From: SZUA-254 sp031379665
Lineage (GTDB): Bacteria > Bacteroidota > Ignavibacteria > UBA10030 > SZUA-254
Direction: 5' to 3'
Assembly (NCBI GenBank): GCA_031379665.1
Contig: JANNFI010000046.1
Span: forward strand, 1 to 64,000
DNA: 64,000 nucleotides
Under the pieces are notes generated by a model, which ran no database searches, was not told where the DNA came from, and worked only from the letters and a program-made list of their open reading frames with translations. Of the stretch, positions 45,272-55,909 are shown in pieces. How positions within the stretch are numbered: the stretch's first letter is position 1; every line of letters starts with the position of its first letter. A program made the position numbers and the translations under genes.

Positions 45272-46181
45272 GACCGCTCCCCTCAACACCCTCCGGCGGA
45301 ACGATGTGCTTCCAGCGCCGGTGCATCCAGAGCCAGTGATCCGGGTGCAACCGCACGTACCGTTCGAGGACGTTGACGTGACGACGCGTCAGCTCTCTCA
45401 CGTTTTCATCGGTGGCGCCAACCAGATCGGCGCCGGGTACCTGCTCGAGGACGAAATCGTATGTGTAGTCGGGTCGGCGGATGACGAATCCCATCATCAC
45501 CGGCACCCCGGCCTTCAGGGCGAACGCCGCCGGACCACGGAAGGTGGCCACTTCCCGGCCAAAAAATGGGATGAAATCGCTCTCCCTCGACGCGCTCTGG
45601 TCGGGGGCAAGCGCCACGACGCCCCCGCTCTTCAGGGTCGTCAGGCACTCCCGGATCGCCCGGTCCATCGGCACCACATTGTTTCCGAAACTACATCGCA
45701 GCGAAGTGACGACCCGGTCGACCAGCCTGTTCGACTGGGTCTTTACGATGACGAGGTAGGGAACGCCCGACAGGGCCGCGCTCCCGACACCCGAGAGCTC
45801 CCAGTTTCCGAAATGTCCGGTGAGGTAAATGAGCGCTCCTCCGCGGGCGATCGCCTCGAAGTGCGGGCGGTTTTCGTTGAAATGCAGGAGGGTCTCCAAC
45901 CCGGGTCGATCGAGTTTTGAAAAACAGAGAAACTCCGACATCGCAATTCCGAAGTTCTCGAAGGCCCCCTTCGCAATGGTTTTCAGGCCGGCCTCGGTCG
46001 ACCCGGGGAAGGCGTGCCGCAGGTTGTCCAGCGTGATCGCCCTGCGAGCGGGCATCACGCGGTAGAAGGCGCCCCCCAGGAACCGCCCGGTCCGCTGGAT
46101 CCATGGGAAGGGCATCAGGAGCAGAGCGCCCCTGAATAGCCAGAAGAAGAAATACTCGACACGGTGTGAGATCCGGTTCAC
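45258..46181 (-). CDS. lipid A lauroyl/myristoyl acyltransferase family (LpxL/HtrB-like)
   Basis: A 307-residue membrane-associated acyltransferase that adds a secondary acyl chain to lipid A. It has an N-terminal hydrophobic anchor (EYFFFWLFRGALLLMP), RRAITLDNLRHAFPG, the catalytic HxxxxE motif in LTGHFGNWELSG (about residue 122-127), and the late WMHRRWK typical of the family. The start is a GTG that overlaps the GWxTD stop (GTGA). Together with the downstream GT9 gene it points to an LPS-bearing outer membrane. Confidence 0.92.
   Translation of the reverse strand: MNRISHRVEYFFFWLFRGALLLMPFPWIQRTGRFLGGAFYRVMPARRAITLDNLRHAFPGSTEAGLKTIAKGAFENFGIAMSEFLCFSKLDRPGLETLLHFNENRPHFEAIARGGALIYLTGHFGNWELSGVGSAALSGVPYLVIVKTQSNRLVDRVVTSLRCSFGNNVVPMDRAIRECLTTLKSGGVVALAPDQSASRESDFIPFFGREVATFRGPAAFALKAGVPVMMGFVIRRPDYTYDFVLEQVPGADLVGATDENVRELTRRHVNVLERYVRLHPDHWLWMHRRWKHIVPPEGVEGSGHDGP
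45277..45282 (-). promoter_or_regulatory. ribosome binding site deciding the GT9 start
   Basis: GGGGAG on the minus strand, 5 bases before the ATG at 45271, lies within the end of the acyltransferase gene. It favours that ATG over the in-frame TTG at 45289. Confidence 0.6.
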
Positions 46182-47569
46182 CGTATCGCTGCCTCCGATT
46201 CGAACCAGTTTTCGTTCCGCAATTCGTCCAGGTGCGTGGAATGGACGAGGCGGTACGAGCCGAAACCGAGATTGTCGACGAAAATGAAGACGGCTCCCGC
46301 CTGGAGCGATCGATATTCCCAGATCTCGTATGGATGGGCCTCGGTTTCGCTGGGGTGACGTTCGACGTCATCCGGTTCGCCGTAGACGACCGACACCCTC
46401 CCCCTGTCTGAGAGCCATCCCGCCCGGTTCCTCTCCGCGTATTTTCCGTCTGCCTCGCGGATCCTGGAGAGGTACATCTCCCGGGCTCCCGCCGGACCCG
46501 CAACCGGCTCAGATTCCCTCCCGGACCAGAACGTCCTGAGGAAATTTCGCTTCGCGCCGAGGTCGGCGAGCTTCTCGATCTGAGCGCGTTCCGGTTCCGT
46601 GGTCAGGTACCTGATCTTGCGGATTTCGTCGTCGGCCTCCGGTTCGGTCATGAAGGCAAAGATCCTATCCTGCCGATCCGCCGCGGAAGGAGCCGCCTGT
46701 TCCCCGATACCGGGGTTATAGACGAAGAATTTCTTCTCCGAGCTCGCAAGCAGGCGTGGCGGGACCGAGGAGGAGTCGAGCAGTGAGATGAAGAAACGGT
46801 AACTCCCCCCGGGGAGCGAGGCGATGTTCATCGACCCGTATTCCGCGCTCGACTGGAAGGTCCTGGGTTTGCTCTTCGCCTGGGAGACTACCTCCGTACC
46901 GTGGTTATCGAGGATGGCCGCACGTAGCACAACGTTCGGCCCCGGCGTCAGGTTCAAGTTGTACACTTCAGCGTAAAAATAAACGACCGGCAGCCCCTGC
47001 CCGAACAGCCTGGATGGGTTCGGGATGACCTCAAGCGTGTTCCGGTAGAACGGCGAGCTCTTGTCGCCGGACGGCGTGATCCGGGAGCAGAGTTCGATGT
47101 CGCTGAGCCCCTCCACCTGCGGCGCGAAACCCCGTACACTCACGGGCATCGACACCGTGTCGGCCCTCGAGAGATCGAGCGAGTCAGCGCCCACCAGGGA
47201 CAGCCGGTATTCGCCCCGGCGGAGGGTCAGGGTTTCGAAGCTGAGGATATTCCTGGGTGTCGCGAACTCCGCGCTGTCGCGGATCACCCTCGGAAGGACC
47301 CACTGCCTCGAATCCACGACCCCGGTGGAGTCGACTACCTGAAGGCTCATCGTCAACGCGCCGATGAATCCGGTCGAGTCCCCCCTGTACGTGAGGCTGG
47401 CCTCGGAGACCCCGTAATACACCTCAAGGTGCGTCAACGAGTCAGGGCCAGCGAACCGGGCGATGTCGACGGCGATTCTGAAGGCGGAACGCACAGGGAC
47501 GGTCTGCGATTGCGCAACCCCAGCGAGGGAGAGAAGGGCGATCAGGACGGATGTTTTTGGAGCGGGCAC
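46178..47569 (-). CDS. GWxTD-domain secreted protein
   Basis: A 463-residue protein with a signal peptide (KTSVLIALLSLAGVAQS). Residues about 25-290 are beta-rich. The C-terminal part (about 295-455) is a GWxTD domain, with LRTFWSGRESEP, the name motif as NRAGWLSDRGRVSVVYGEPDD, EIWEYRSL and FVDNLGFGSYRLVHST. Here the Thr of GWxTD is Ser. The family is common in FCB-group and Acidobacteria genomes and its role is unknown. It is the first gene of the run GWxTD-lpxL-GT9-tsaC, has its own promoter candidate, and starts with GTG. Confidence 0.88.
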   Translation of the reverse strand: MPAPKTSVLIALLSLAGVAQSQTVPVRSAFRIAVDIARFAGPDSLTHLEVYYGVSEASLTYRGDSTGFIGALTMSLQVVDSTGVVDSRQWVLPRVIRDSAEFATPRNILSFETLTLRRGEYRLSLVGADSLDLSRADTVSMPVSVRGFAPQVEGLSDIELCSRITPSGDKSSPFYRNTLEVIPNPSRLFGQGLPVVYFYAEVYNLNLTPGPNVVLRAAILDNHGTEVVSQAKSKPRTFQSSAEYGSMNIASLPGGSYRFFISLLDSSSVPPRLLASSEKKFFVYNPGIGEQAAPSAADRQDRIFAFMTEPEADDEIRKIRYLTTEPERAQIEKLADLGAKRNFLRTFWSGRESEPVAGPAGAREMYLSRIREADGKYAERNRAGWLSDRGRVSVVYGEPDDVERHPSETEAHPYEIWEYRSLQAGAVFIFVDNLGFGSYRLVHSTHLDELRNENWFESEAAIR

Positions 47570-47606
47570 TGTTCAATCCCCGGGTGCGTAGGTGAGGTCT
47601 GCCGTA

Positions 47607-47635
47607 AACATATTAAAATCACCAGCGAAAGGCAA
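47607..47635 (-). promoter_or_regulatory. candidate GWxTD-operon promoter, TTGCCT-N17-TATGTT
   Basis: Minus-strand TTGCCT (47630-47635) and TATGTT (47607-47612) are 17 bases apart, about 37 bases before the GTG start of the GWxTD gene. Confidence 0.5.
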
Positions 47636-47668
47636 CCTGAGGGGGCCGGGGACGGTGTTCCCACCCGG

Positions 47669-47708
47669 AAAAATGAAACGGCCCGGGACGAAGGATGGTC
47701 CCGGGCCG
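47669..47708 (-). terminator. strong hairpin terminator ending the cargo operon
   Basis: A perfect 11-bp stem (CGGCCCGGGAC and GTCCCGGGCCG, 47679-47689 and 47698-47708) with an 8-base loop is followed on the minus strand by TTTCATTTTT. It lies 26 bases after the stop of the SBBP-like cargo gene and separates it from the GWxTD promoter. Confidence 0.88.
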
Positions 47709-47734
47709 CTGTCGCCGCAGCGACTGGTGATTTG

Positions 47735-50074
47735 TCACTTGATGAGCAGCATCCTCTTCGATTGCCGGAAGCCTCCGTCCCCGGCGGAGAGGACATAATA
47801 GTAGATCCCGGACGAAAAACCGAGGGCATCGAACTCCACTTCCGAGACGCCCTGCTCCAACGGTTCGGCGTCGAGCAGCCTGGCCACTTCACGCCCGAGC
47901 ATATCGTAGACGGTGAGGCTCACAAGGGCGTCGGTCCTGAGGGCGAATTCGATCGTCGTGGAAGGGTTGAACGGGTTCGGGTAATTCTGGTAAAGCTCAT
48001 AGTCCAACGGCACGGCCGCGACCGGTTCACGCGGGAAATTCAGCGGTTCCAACAGCGGCGCAACGGCAGCCTGGAGGAAATCAACGCTGTCGATGCTGAT
48101 GACGCCTGTCGTGATCAACGGCACCTTCGAGATGACGGTCAGTGACCCGTAGAAGGCTCCGTTGATCTTCTCGAGCGTCGTGTCGAGGGTCGTCCAGTTG
48201 ATCGGTTCATACCGGCCACCGTACGTGAGATAATTGTCCGCCGCCGCGGCGATCCCCCGGAGGGTCATGCCGTTGTAGGGATTGGCGGTATCCGCGTCGT
48301 CGTACGTGAGGTCGCCGAACATCGGGGGCGTCACTTCGGCATCGCTGGCGCCGATGTTGATCTTCAGTGCGATCAGCTCGCCGAGCGTCTTGTTGTTGTA
48401 TTTGTCGAGCTTCGGATTCTTCTTTTCGCCGATGAACGGATTGCCGCCAAACGTGGTGTAATAGTCCGAAGGTCCGGTCTGGGGAATGAACTTGGATATG
48501 TTCACGCCCTTGCTCATCCTGATCCACCCGAACGTCTCGTCGCTGTCCGGTCTGGCCTGGCCGAGGACCATCCCTCCCGGCGCCCCGGGGAAACCCTTCT
48601 TGATCTTGGGATAGGCGGCGGCGAACGCCTCATCACGGAGGTTGGCAAAGTTAGGGACGGACACCTCCGACTTGAGGCTCACGCCCTTTCCGATGATATC
48701 GGCCTGACGGATCGTCCTGTATTTCAATTCGTCAGGATCAACGTGCTTGATCACGACGAAATCGGTACCCTTGCCCTTCGGTTTGACGCTCGAGGCTGCC
48801 ACGTACACGGCGCCGTCGAGCTGGTGCATCCTGTACGGAATATCCTCGCTGTTCGCCGGTCCGTTGTACCGGATGTTCCACTGTTCGTTGCCGCCGTTGT
48901 TGAACCTGATGAGCTTCACGTCGTGTCCGGTGCCGGACCCGACGCTCGAGGCGAGCACCGTGGAGTTATTCCCTCCGACGACGGCAACGCCGGCGTCGTC
49001 GTCGTTGGCGACGCCGCTATGCACTGCGACCCAGTTCTCCGCCCCGTTGCTCTGGTTGTAGCGGATCGTCGTCACGTCGGTGAACGCGCCGGGCCGGACG
49101 CTCTTCCCGGTGACGAACACGCGCGTATTCGACTGGAGGGCGATGCCGACGCCGTCGTCATCCAGGTGATCAGGACCGTCATAGCGGTTTTCCCAGCCCG
49201 TCGCACCGGTCACCGCGTCGTACTGCAGGGTGAGCATGTCGTATCCGGACGAATCGGTCGCGCTCGAGCCGGTGACGTACAGTTCCGTCGAAGCCCGCAA
49301 CACCATGGCCCTCGCGACGCTCGAACCCGTCGTGGACATATACCGCGCACCCCAGAGCGAATCGCCGGTGCCGGGATTATAGCTGATCGTCTGGTACCCG
49401 TTGATCGTGTCCTGGCTCGTACCGGTCACGAAGAGGCCATCGAACCCATCGAGGACCATCGCCGTCACGCTATCGAGGCCGTTCGTCGGTCCGTCGTATC
49501 GTTTCACCCACTGCTGGACACCGGCGGAATTGTACTTGAGCGTGGCGTAATCCAACCCGCCCGATAGACCGGCGCTCCATCCTGAAACGAAAACGTTCAT
49601 CGAATCGTCGACTGCAATTCCCGACGGGCCGTCGTCCCCGTTTCCCGTGCCGTTGTACCGTACGTTCCAGATCTCGTTGCCGAGGTCATCGTACTTCACC
49701 GTGGCGATGTCGTAGCCCGATCCTGCGCCGGCGCTCATCCCGGTTACATAGACGTTCCCGGCCGTATCGATCGCAAGAGCGGCGCCTCGGTCCTCGCCGA
49801 CGCCATTCTGATAATTCCTGACCCAGAGTCGGATGCCGTCGGAGTTGTATTTCGCGACGGCAAAATCAATGCCGGATGGCTTGTTGTCCATCCAGCCGGC
49901 GGCGTAGACATACCCTGAATCGTCGACGATCACCGAAACGGCGGCATTACTGCCCGTCTTGTTTGTCCCTGTGGTCCTGGAAACCCATTGCCGGGCCAGC
50001 TGCGCCTGGGCGGTGTCCGCGAGGAACGCGCACGACACAATGGCGATGAGAGAAATGGATCTCCCAGGTCTCAT
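47735..50074 (-). CDS. T9SS-sorted SBBP-type beta-propeller protein
   Basis: A 779-residue secreted protein. After the signal peptide (about 1-24, ISLIAIVSCAFLADTAQAQ), residues about 28-440 form SBBP-like propeller repeats of roughly 50 residues with VYVTGMSAGAGSGYDIATVKY-type strands (motif Y-V/A-x-G-x-S). Residues about 450-660 are an unnamed domain shared with two other proteins in the window (YRTIRQADI, FGWIRMSKG, LKINIGASD, GDLTYDD, LDTTLEKINGAF). The C-terminus is a sorting domain starting LYQNYPNPFNPSTTIEFALR and ending KRMLLIK. CAGGAG lies 5 bases before the ATG; it is 31 bases downstream of the next cargo gene and probably co-transcribed. Confidence 0.87.
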   Translation of the reverse strand: MRPGRSISLIAIVSCAFLADTAQAQLARQWVSRTTGTNKTGSNAAVSVIVDDSGYVYAAGWMDNKPSGIDFAVAKYNSDGIRLWVRNYQNGVGEDRGAALAIDTAGNVYVTGMSAGAGSGYDIATVKYDDLGNEIWNVRYNGTGNGDDGPSGIAVDDSMNVFVSGWSAGLSGGLDYATLKYNSAGVQQWVKRYDGPTNGLDSVTAMVLDGFDGLFVTGTSQDTINGYQTISYNPGTGDSLWGARYMSTTGSSVARAMVLRASTELYVTGSSATDSSGYDMLTLQYDAVTGATGWENRYDGPDHLDDDGVGIALQSNTRVFVTGKSVRPGAFTDVTTIRYNQSNGAENWVAVHSGVANDDDAGVAVVGGNNSTVLASSVGSGTGHDVKLIRFNNGGNEQWNIRYNGPANSEDIPYRMHQLDGAVYVAASSVKPKGKGTDFVVIKHVDPDELKYRTIRQADIIGKGVSLKSEVSVPNFANLRDEAFAAAYPKIKKGFPGAPGGMVLGQARPDSDETFGWIRMSKGVNISKFIPQTGPSDYYTTFGGNPFIGEKKNPKLDKYNNKTLGELIALKINIGASDAEVTPPMFGDLTYDDADTANPYNGMTLRGIAAAADNYLTYGGRYEPINWTTLDTTLEKINGAFYGSLTVISKVPLITTGVISIDSVDFLQAAVAPLLEPLNFPREPVAAVPLDYELYQNYPNPFNPSTTIEFALRTDALVSLTVYDMLGREVARLLDAEPLEQGVSEVEFDALGFSSGIYYYVLSAGDGGFRQSKRMLLIK

Positions 50075-50105
50075 GATGACTCCTGTTTAGGGGGGGAGAA
50101 GCTGA

Positions 50106-52520
<2,415 letters not shown>

Positions 52521-52601
52521 GTCATCTACCGAACGGTGGTAGTATTGAAGCGCGCGTCGAAAATACTCATTGTCGTCAAAGACACTGCGAATCGTCTGCG
52601 G

Positions 52602-52689
52602 GGAGTTGCAACAAGTTACAATTGAATCTCGATTGAATTTCGGTAGAGTTACAGTTGAGTTACAATTGAGTTACAGTCGAGCGACAGCC
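52602..52689. repeat. array of about eight 11-bp repeats
   Basis: Plus-strand consensus GAGTTACAATT. Units start at 52613, 52624, 52635, 52646, 52657, 52668 and 52679, all exactly 11 bases apart; a shorter, degenerate unit precedes at 52602. Three units (52646, 52657, 52668) are nearly identical. The array begins 5 bases after the stop of the cargo gene at 52694 and lies about 80-170 bases before the start of the gene ending at 50106. Confidence 0.85.
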
Positions 52690-52693
52690 TTGT

Positions 52694-55600
52694 TCAGCGT
52701 ATCAGTGCCGCTTTTCGAACAGTGCTGAACGTCCTTTGAATCTGCTCGCCTGCCCCCGGCTCCGGTACCGCGGTCAGCGCGATGAAGTACACCCCCGAAC
52801 CGAGAGGCATGCCGTCATCTCCCCGCGCCGACCACTCAAAGACATGATCACCGGCGGAATATTGCCGAACCGTCCCTTTCGAAACGACCTCTCCGAGAAC
52901 GTTGTAGACGGTCACTGAAACGATTGATTCGGAAGGCAGCGCAATCGCAACCCGGGTTGATGGATTGAAGGGGTTCGGATAACACTGACCCATCGAAAAC
53001 CCGGCAGGTATTCCGCCGTTACCGATTCCACGGGGCTGGACTCTGAGGAAAAATTTCGAGTAGGATGTGTGCGAATATCCAGCCTTCCCTCCGCCTTTCA
53101 GGGGGACCTTCGAAACTTCCTGGGTGCCGACCCTCTCAATAAGAATATAATCGAAAAAATCCTGAATTTCTACATTCCATGAAAAATTTATTTCACTTTC
53201 GCCGTTTTTAAGGACGATTTCATACTCGACCGGGTAATTCAGGGAGTCACTATGAAACACCCCAATTTTCGCATTTTTAAAGGAATGGCCGCCCTCCTGG
53301 CCGGGCGGTGCCGGCGGGGCATCGAGTGTCCCAACCTCCCCCCTGGCCCCAAAGTAGAGGGTCGACACACCGGACCCAATTCCGACATTGAGTGAGTGTG
53401 AAATACTTCCCCTCGAACCGTGTGCGGCAGCTTCGCTCCGGGCGACAACGGCCTGCGTGATGATCAACGATCCGCTGTCCAGGCACTTCACCCAGTATCC
53501 TCCGCCGGGCGCCAGGGAATCGGATATTTGGTATCCCGACGGAGTGTATCCGTAATACGGCGAGGTGACGAGGCTCTCCGGAACGCTCAGGATGGTGGCG
53601 ACCGGTGTGGCCGCCGTGAGGGCGCCAATGATGTTCCAGCCCTTCTGTACGGCGATCGTTTCGGCTGTGACGGGGCAGCCGGTCAGGGTGGCCTGTTCGG
53701 TCCGGATCCAGTACCCTTCCCCGTGCCTGAGCGTGTCCCGTCGGAGGTACCCGTTGCGGTAACCGTATGCGCCACCCGGCGAGAAAGGAAAGAGCCTGTC
53801 CGCCCGCCGGTCGCCGGTTTCCACCGGCAGCGACATCAGGACCCACGCCCCGTTCCCCGGGATCGTGACGACGGAGCCGGGACACTGGAGGACTTCCAGA
53901 TCGCCGACTGACTGGTCTGGTACAAGGAGGGTGCTGTCCCGTCGCATGTTGGCGTTCAGGCGGTCTCCGCCGGTGGCGAGGTCCCGGATGACGATCGTCC
54001 CGGCCCTGAGACTCTCCGGATCCCACGAGAGGGTGAGAGGGTAACCGTCCGGGCCTGGTTGCGCTCGCGCGCGGTACCGGTGTTCGTCCGCCGGACCCGC
54101 AAGTGTGTCACGGTAGTCCCGCCGGACGCCGTTCGTGCCGGCCAGATCCCAGCGGGCGTCGAAGGTCCCGCCCGGGGGCACTGCGGGGAGCTCGGATTCG
54201 CCGAGCCCGACATCGATCGAGTCGGTGGCGGCGGCGAGGTTCCCGAAGGAGAGCGTGTCGGCGCCGGATCCGCCGTCCGTGACGAGAAGCCATCCGGTGA
54301 ATTCCGCCGGAGATAGGATCGAAAAGGTCGAGTCGCTCACGTCGACGATGGAGGTATCGTCGACGCCCCGTATCCTGACCAAACCCGTCTGTGTTGTCAC
54401 GTCGGGCACGGTCCAGTCGAAAGCCCCCGCGTCCGCCGGGGCTTCGGTAACGTACGTCCATCCGGCGCCCCCGTCGGTCGAATATTCAATTGTCACGCTG
54501 TCGAGGCTGAAGGCGATCCAGAAGATCGTCGCGCCGGAGCCTGCGTCGAGGGCCTCGCCCCCGTCGGGCGATTTCACGGTGAGGTACGCGTCGGTGAGTG
54601 TGAACAACGATTCGCTCGTCCCCGCGGTGGAAGTGAACAGGGCGTCGGAGATCCGGACCAGGCACGACTCCGAGATGGTCGGCGGGGTCGCCCAGAGGTA
54701 CGACGCCTGCGAGGCGGGCACGCTGTCCGCGATGACGTTCCACGAAGCGCCGTTGTCGGTCGAATACTCCAGTCGCACGCGATAGAGGCCGGTCGAGGAC
54801 CACGTGATGGCATACTGGGAATCGCCCAGCCAGACCTCGCCTCCGTCGGGCTGGAGGACGTCGATGCCCGTCGGGTACTGGTATTTATGGATGCCGTTCG
54901 ACTGGAGCGCCAGGAGGGTGAGGGAGTCGAGCGTGAGGAGGCCATAGTTGAAGTGAGAGCCCGGCATAAGGCCGTCGTTGATCTTCGACCAGTTGTCACC
55001 GGAATCCCTTGAGAAATAAATTCCGAGCTTTGACGTGTCGCCGAAATAGGTTCCATAGTACACATACCCGGGGTGGACCGGGGAACAGGTCACCCACCAG
55101 GTATCGAGGTTGCCAGAGGGAACCGTGATATTATGCCAGGTCTCGCCCCAGTCCGTCGACTTGACCATCCCCCCTCCCCCTCCGAACTTGCTCGCATAGG
55201 CCACCCTCGGGTTGAGCGGATCGATCGCGATACTCGGGATCTCACCGAGGGTCGCATAGACCTTGCGCCATGACGAGCCGTGGTCTGCGGTCTTCCAGAT
55301 GCCGGAGAGATTGTCGCCGGCGTACATCACCGCGGCGCTGTCCGGCCGGAGCGACGCGTCACACCAGGCGTTGAACCCACGCCCGGTGCAGACGGTGTCC
55401 CAGGTCAATCCGAAATCGATCGACCGATAGACCGTATCGAGGCCCATGGTGTAGACGGTGTCGGGATGGGAAGCGGAGAATTCGACAGGCTGGCCGTAGT
55501 ACGAGAAGCTCCCGGACCAGGTCTCGGTCCAGGTCAGGCCCCCGTCAGAGGATCGCATGATGCGGTCGGGGAACCCGACGCTCGACTCCATACCCACGAG

Positions 55601-55873
55601 CATCTGCAGGGTGTCGGCAGGATTGACGGAGACAGATTTCACGATGCCCCCGCCGGTGACGAGCGCGCCGTAGTTCGCCCAGTTGTACCCGCGATCCCGG
55701 CTGACGAAGACGCGGTTGCCGCCGGCCGCCGCGTAAAGCACGTCCTGGTTCAGCGGGTTGACTGCAAGGGGATTACCCAGCCCCGGTCCCGAGATTTTCT
55801 TCACCCAGGCCTGGGCGGAGAGTCCCGCGGCCAGGATCGCGGTCAGGCACAACAGTGCGATCCCGATACGCAT
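52694..55873 (-). CDS. T9SS-sorted BNR/propeller protein with Ig-like and GWN/GYW modules
   Basis: A 1059-residue secreted protein with a signal peptide (IGIALLCLTAILAAGLSAQA). Residues about 22-330 form a sialidase/BNR-like propeller (VFVSRDRGYNW, IMRSSDGGLTWTETW, FSRDSGDNWSKI). Two Ig-like repeats follow (PDGGEVW and PDGGEALDAG with EYSTDNGASW, about 345-530), then a TLxWD-type module (FDARWDLAG, LTLSWDPESL, about 540-690), the paired module with SLPVETGDR, GYWIRTEQ, GWNIIGAL and GGYWVKCL (about 700-830), a TLYFG/PPAPP module (about 850-960) and a sorting domain beginning GQCYPNPFNPSTRVAIALP. No enzyme motif is seen. An adhesin or surface-structure role is likely. Confidence 0.86.
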   Translation of the reverse strand: MRIGIALLCLTAILAAGLSAQAWVKKISGPGLGNPLAVNPLNQDVLYAAAGGNRVFVSRDRGYNWANYGALVTGGGIVKSVSVNPADTLQMLVGMESSVGFPDRIMRSSDGGLTWTETWSGSFSYYGQPVEFSASHPDTVYTMGLDTVYRSIDFGLTWDTVCTGRGFNAWCDASLRPDSAAVMYAGDNLSGIWKTADHGSSWRKVYATLGEIPSIAIDPLNPRVAYASKFGGGGGMVKSTDWGETWHNITVPSGNLDTWWVTCSPVHPGYVYYGTYFGDTSKLGIYFSRDSGDNWSKINDGLMPGSHFNYGLLTLDSLTLLALQSNGIHKYQYPTGIDVLQPDGGEVWLGDSQYAITWSSTGLYRVRLEYSTDNGASWNVIADSVPASQASYLWATPPTISESCLVRISDALFTSTAGTSESLFTLTDAYLTVKSPDGGEALDAGSGATIFWIAFSLDSVTIEYSTDGGAGWTYVTEAPADAGAFDWTVPDVTTQTGLVRIRGVDDTSIVDVSDSTFSILSPAEFTGWLLVTDGGSGADTLSFGNLAAATDSIDVGLGESELPAVPPGGTFDARWDLAGTNGVRRDYRDTLAGPADEHRYRARAQPGPDGYPLTLSWDPESLRAGTIVIRDLATGGDRLNANMRRDSTLLVPDQSVGDLEVLQCPGSVVTIPGNGAWVLMSLPVETGDRRADRLFPFSPGGAYGYRNGYLRRDTLRHGEGYWIRTEQATLTGCPVTAETIAVQKGWNIIGALTAATPVATILSVPESLVTSPYYGYTPSGYQISDSLAPGGGYWVKCLDSGSLIITQAVVARSEAAAHGSRGSISHSLNVGIGSGVSTLYFGARGEVGTLDAPPAPPGQEGGHSFKNAKIGVFHSDSLNYPVEYEIVLKNGESEINFSWNVEIQDFFDYILIERVGTQEVSKVPLKGGGKAGYSHTSYSKFFLRVQPRGIGNGGIPAGFSMGQCYPNPFNPSTRVAIALPSESIVSVTVYNVLGEVVSKGTVRQYSAGDHVFEWSARGDDGMPLGSGVYFIALTAVPEPGAGEQIQRTFSTVRKAALIR

Positions 55874-55909
55874 ATCAGCGCCAGGTGGCGGACATCGCGT
55901 TCTCCGGGG

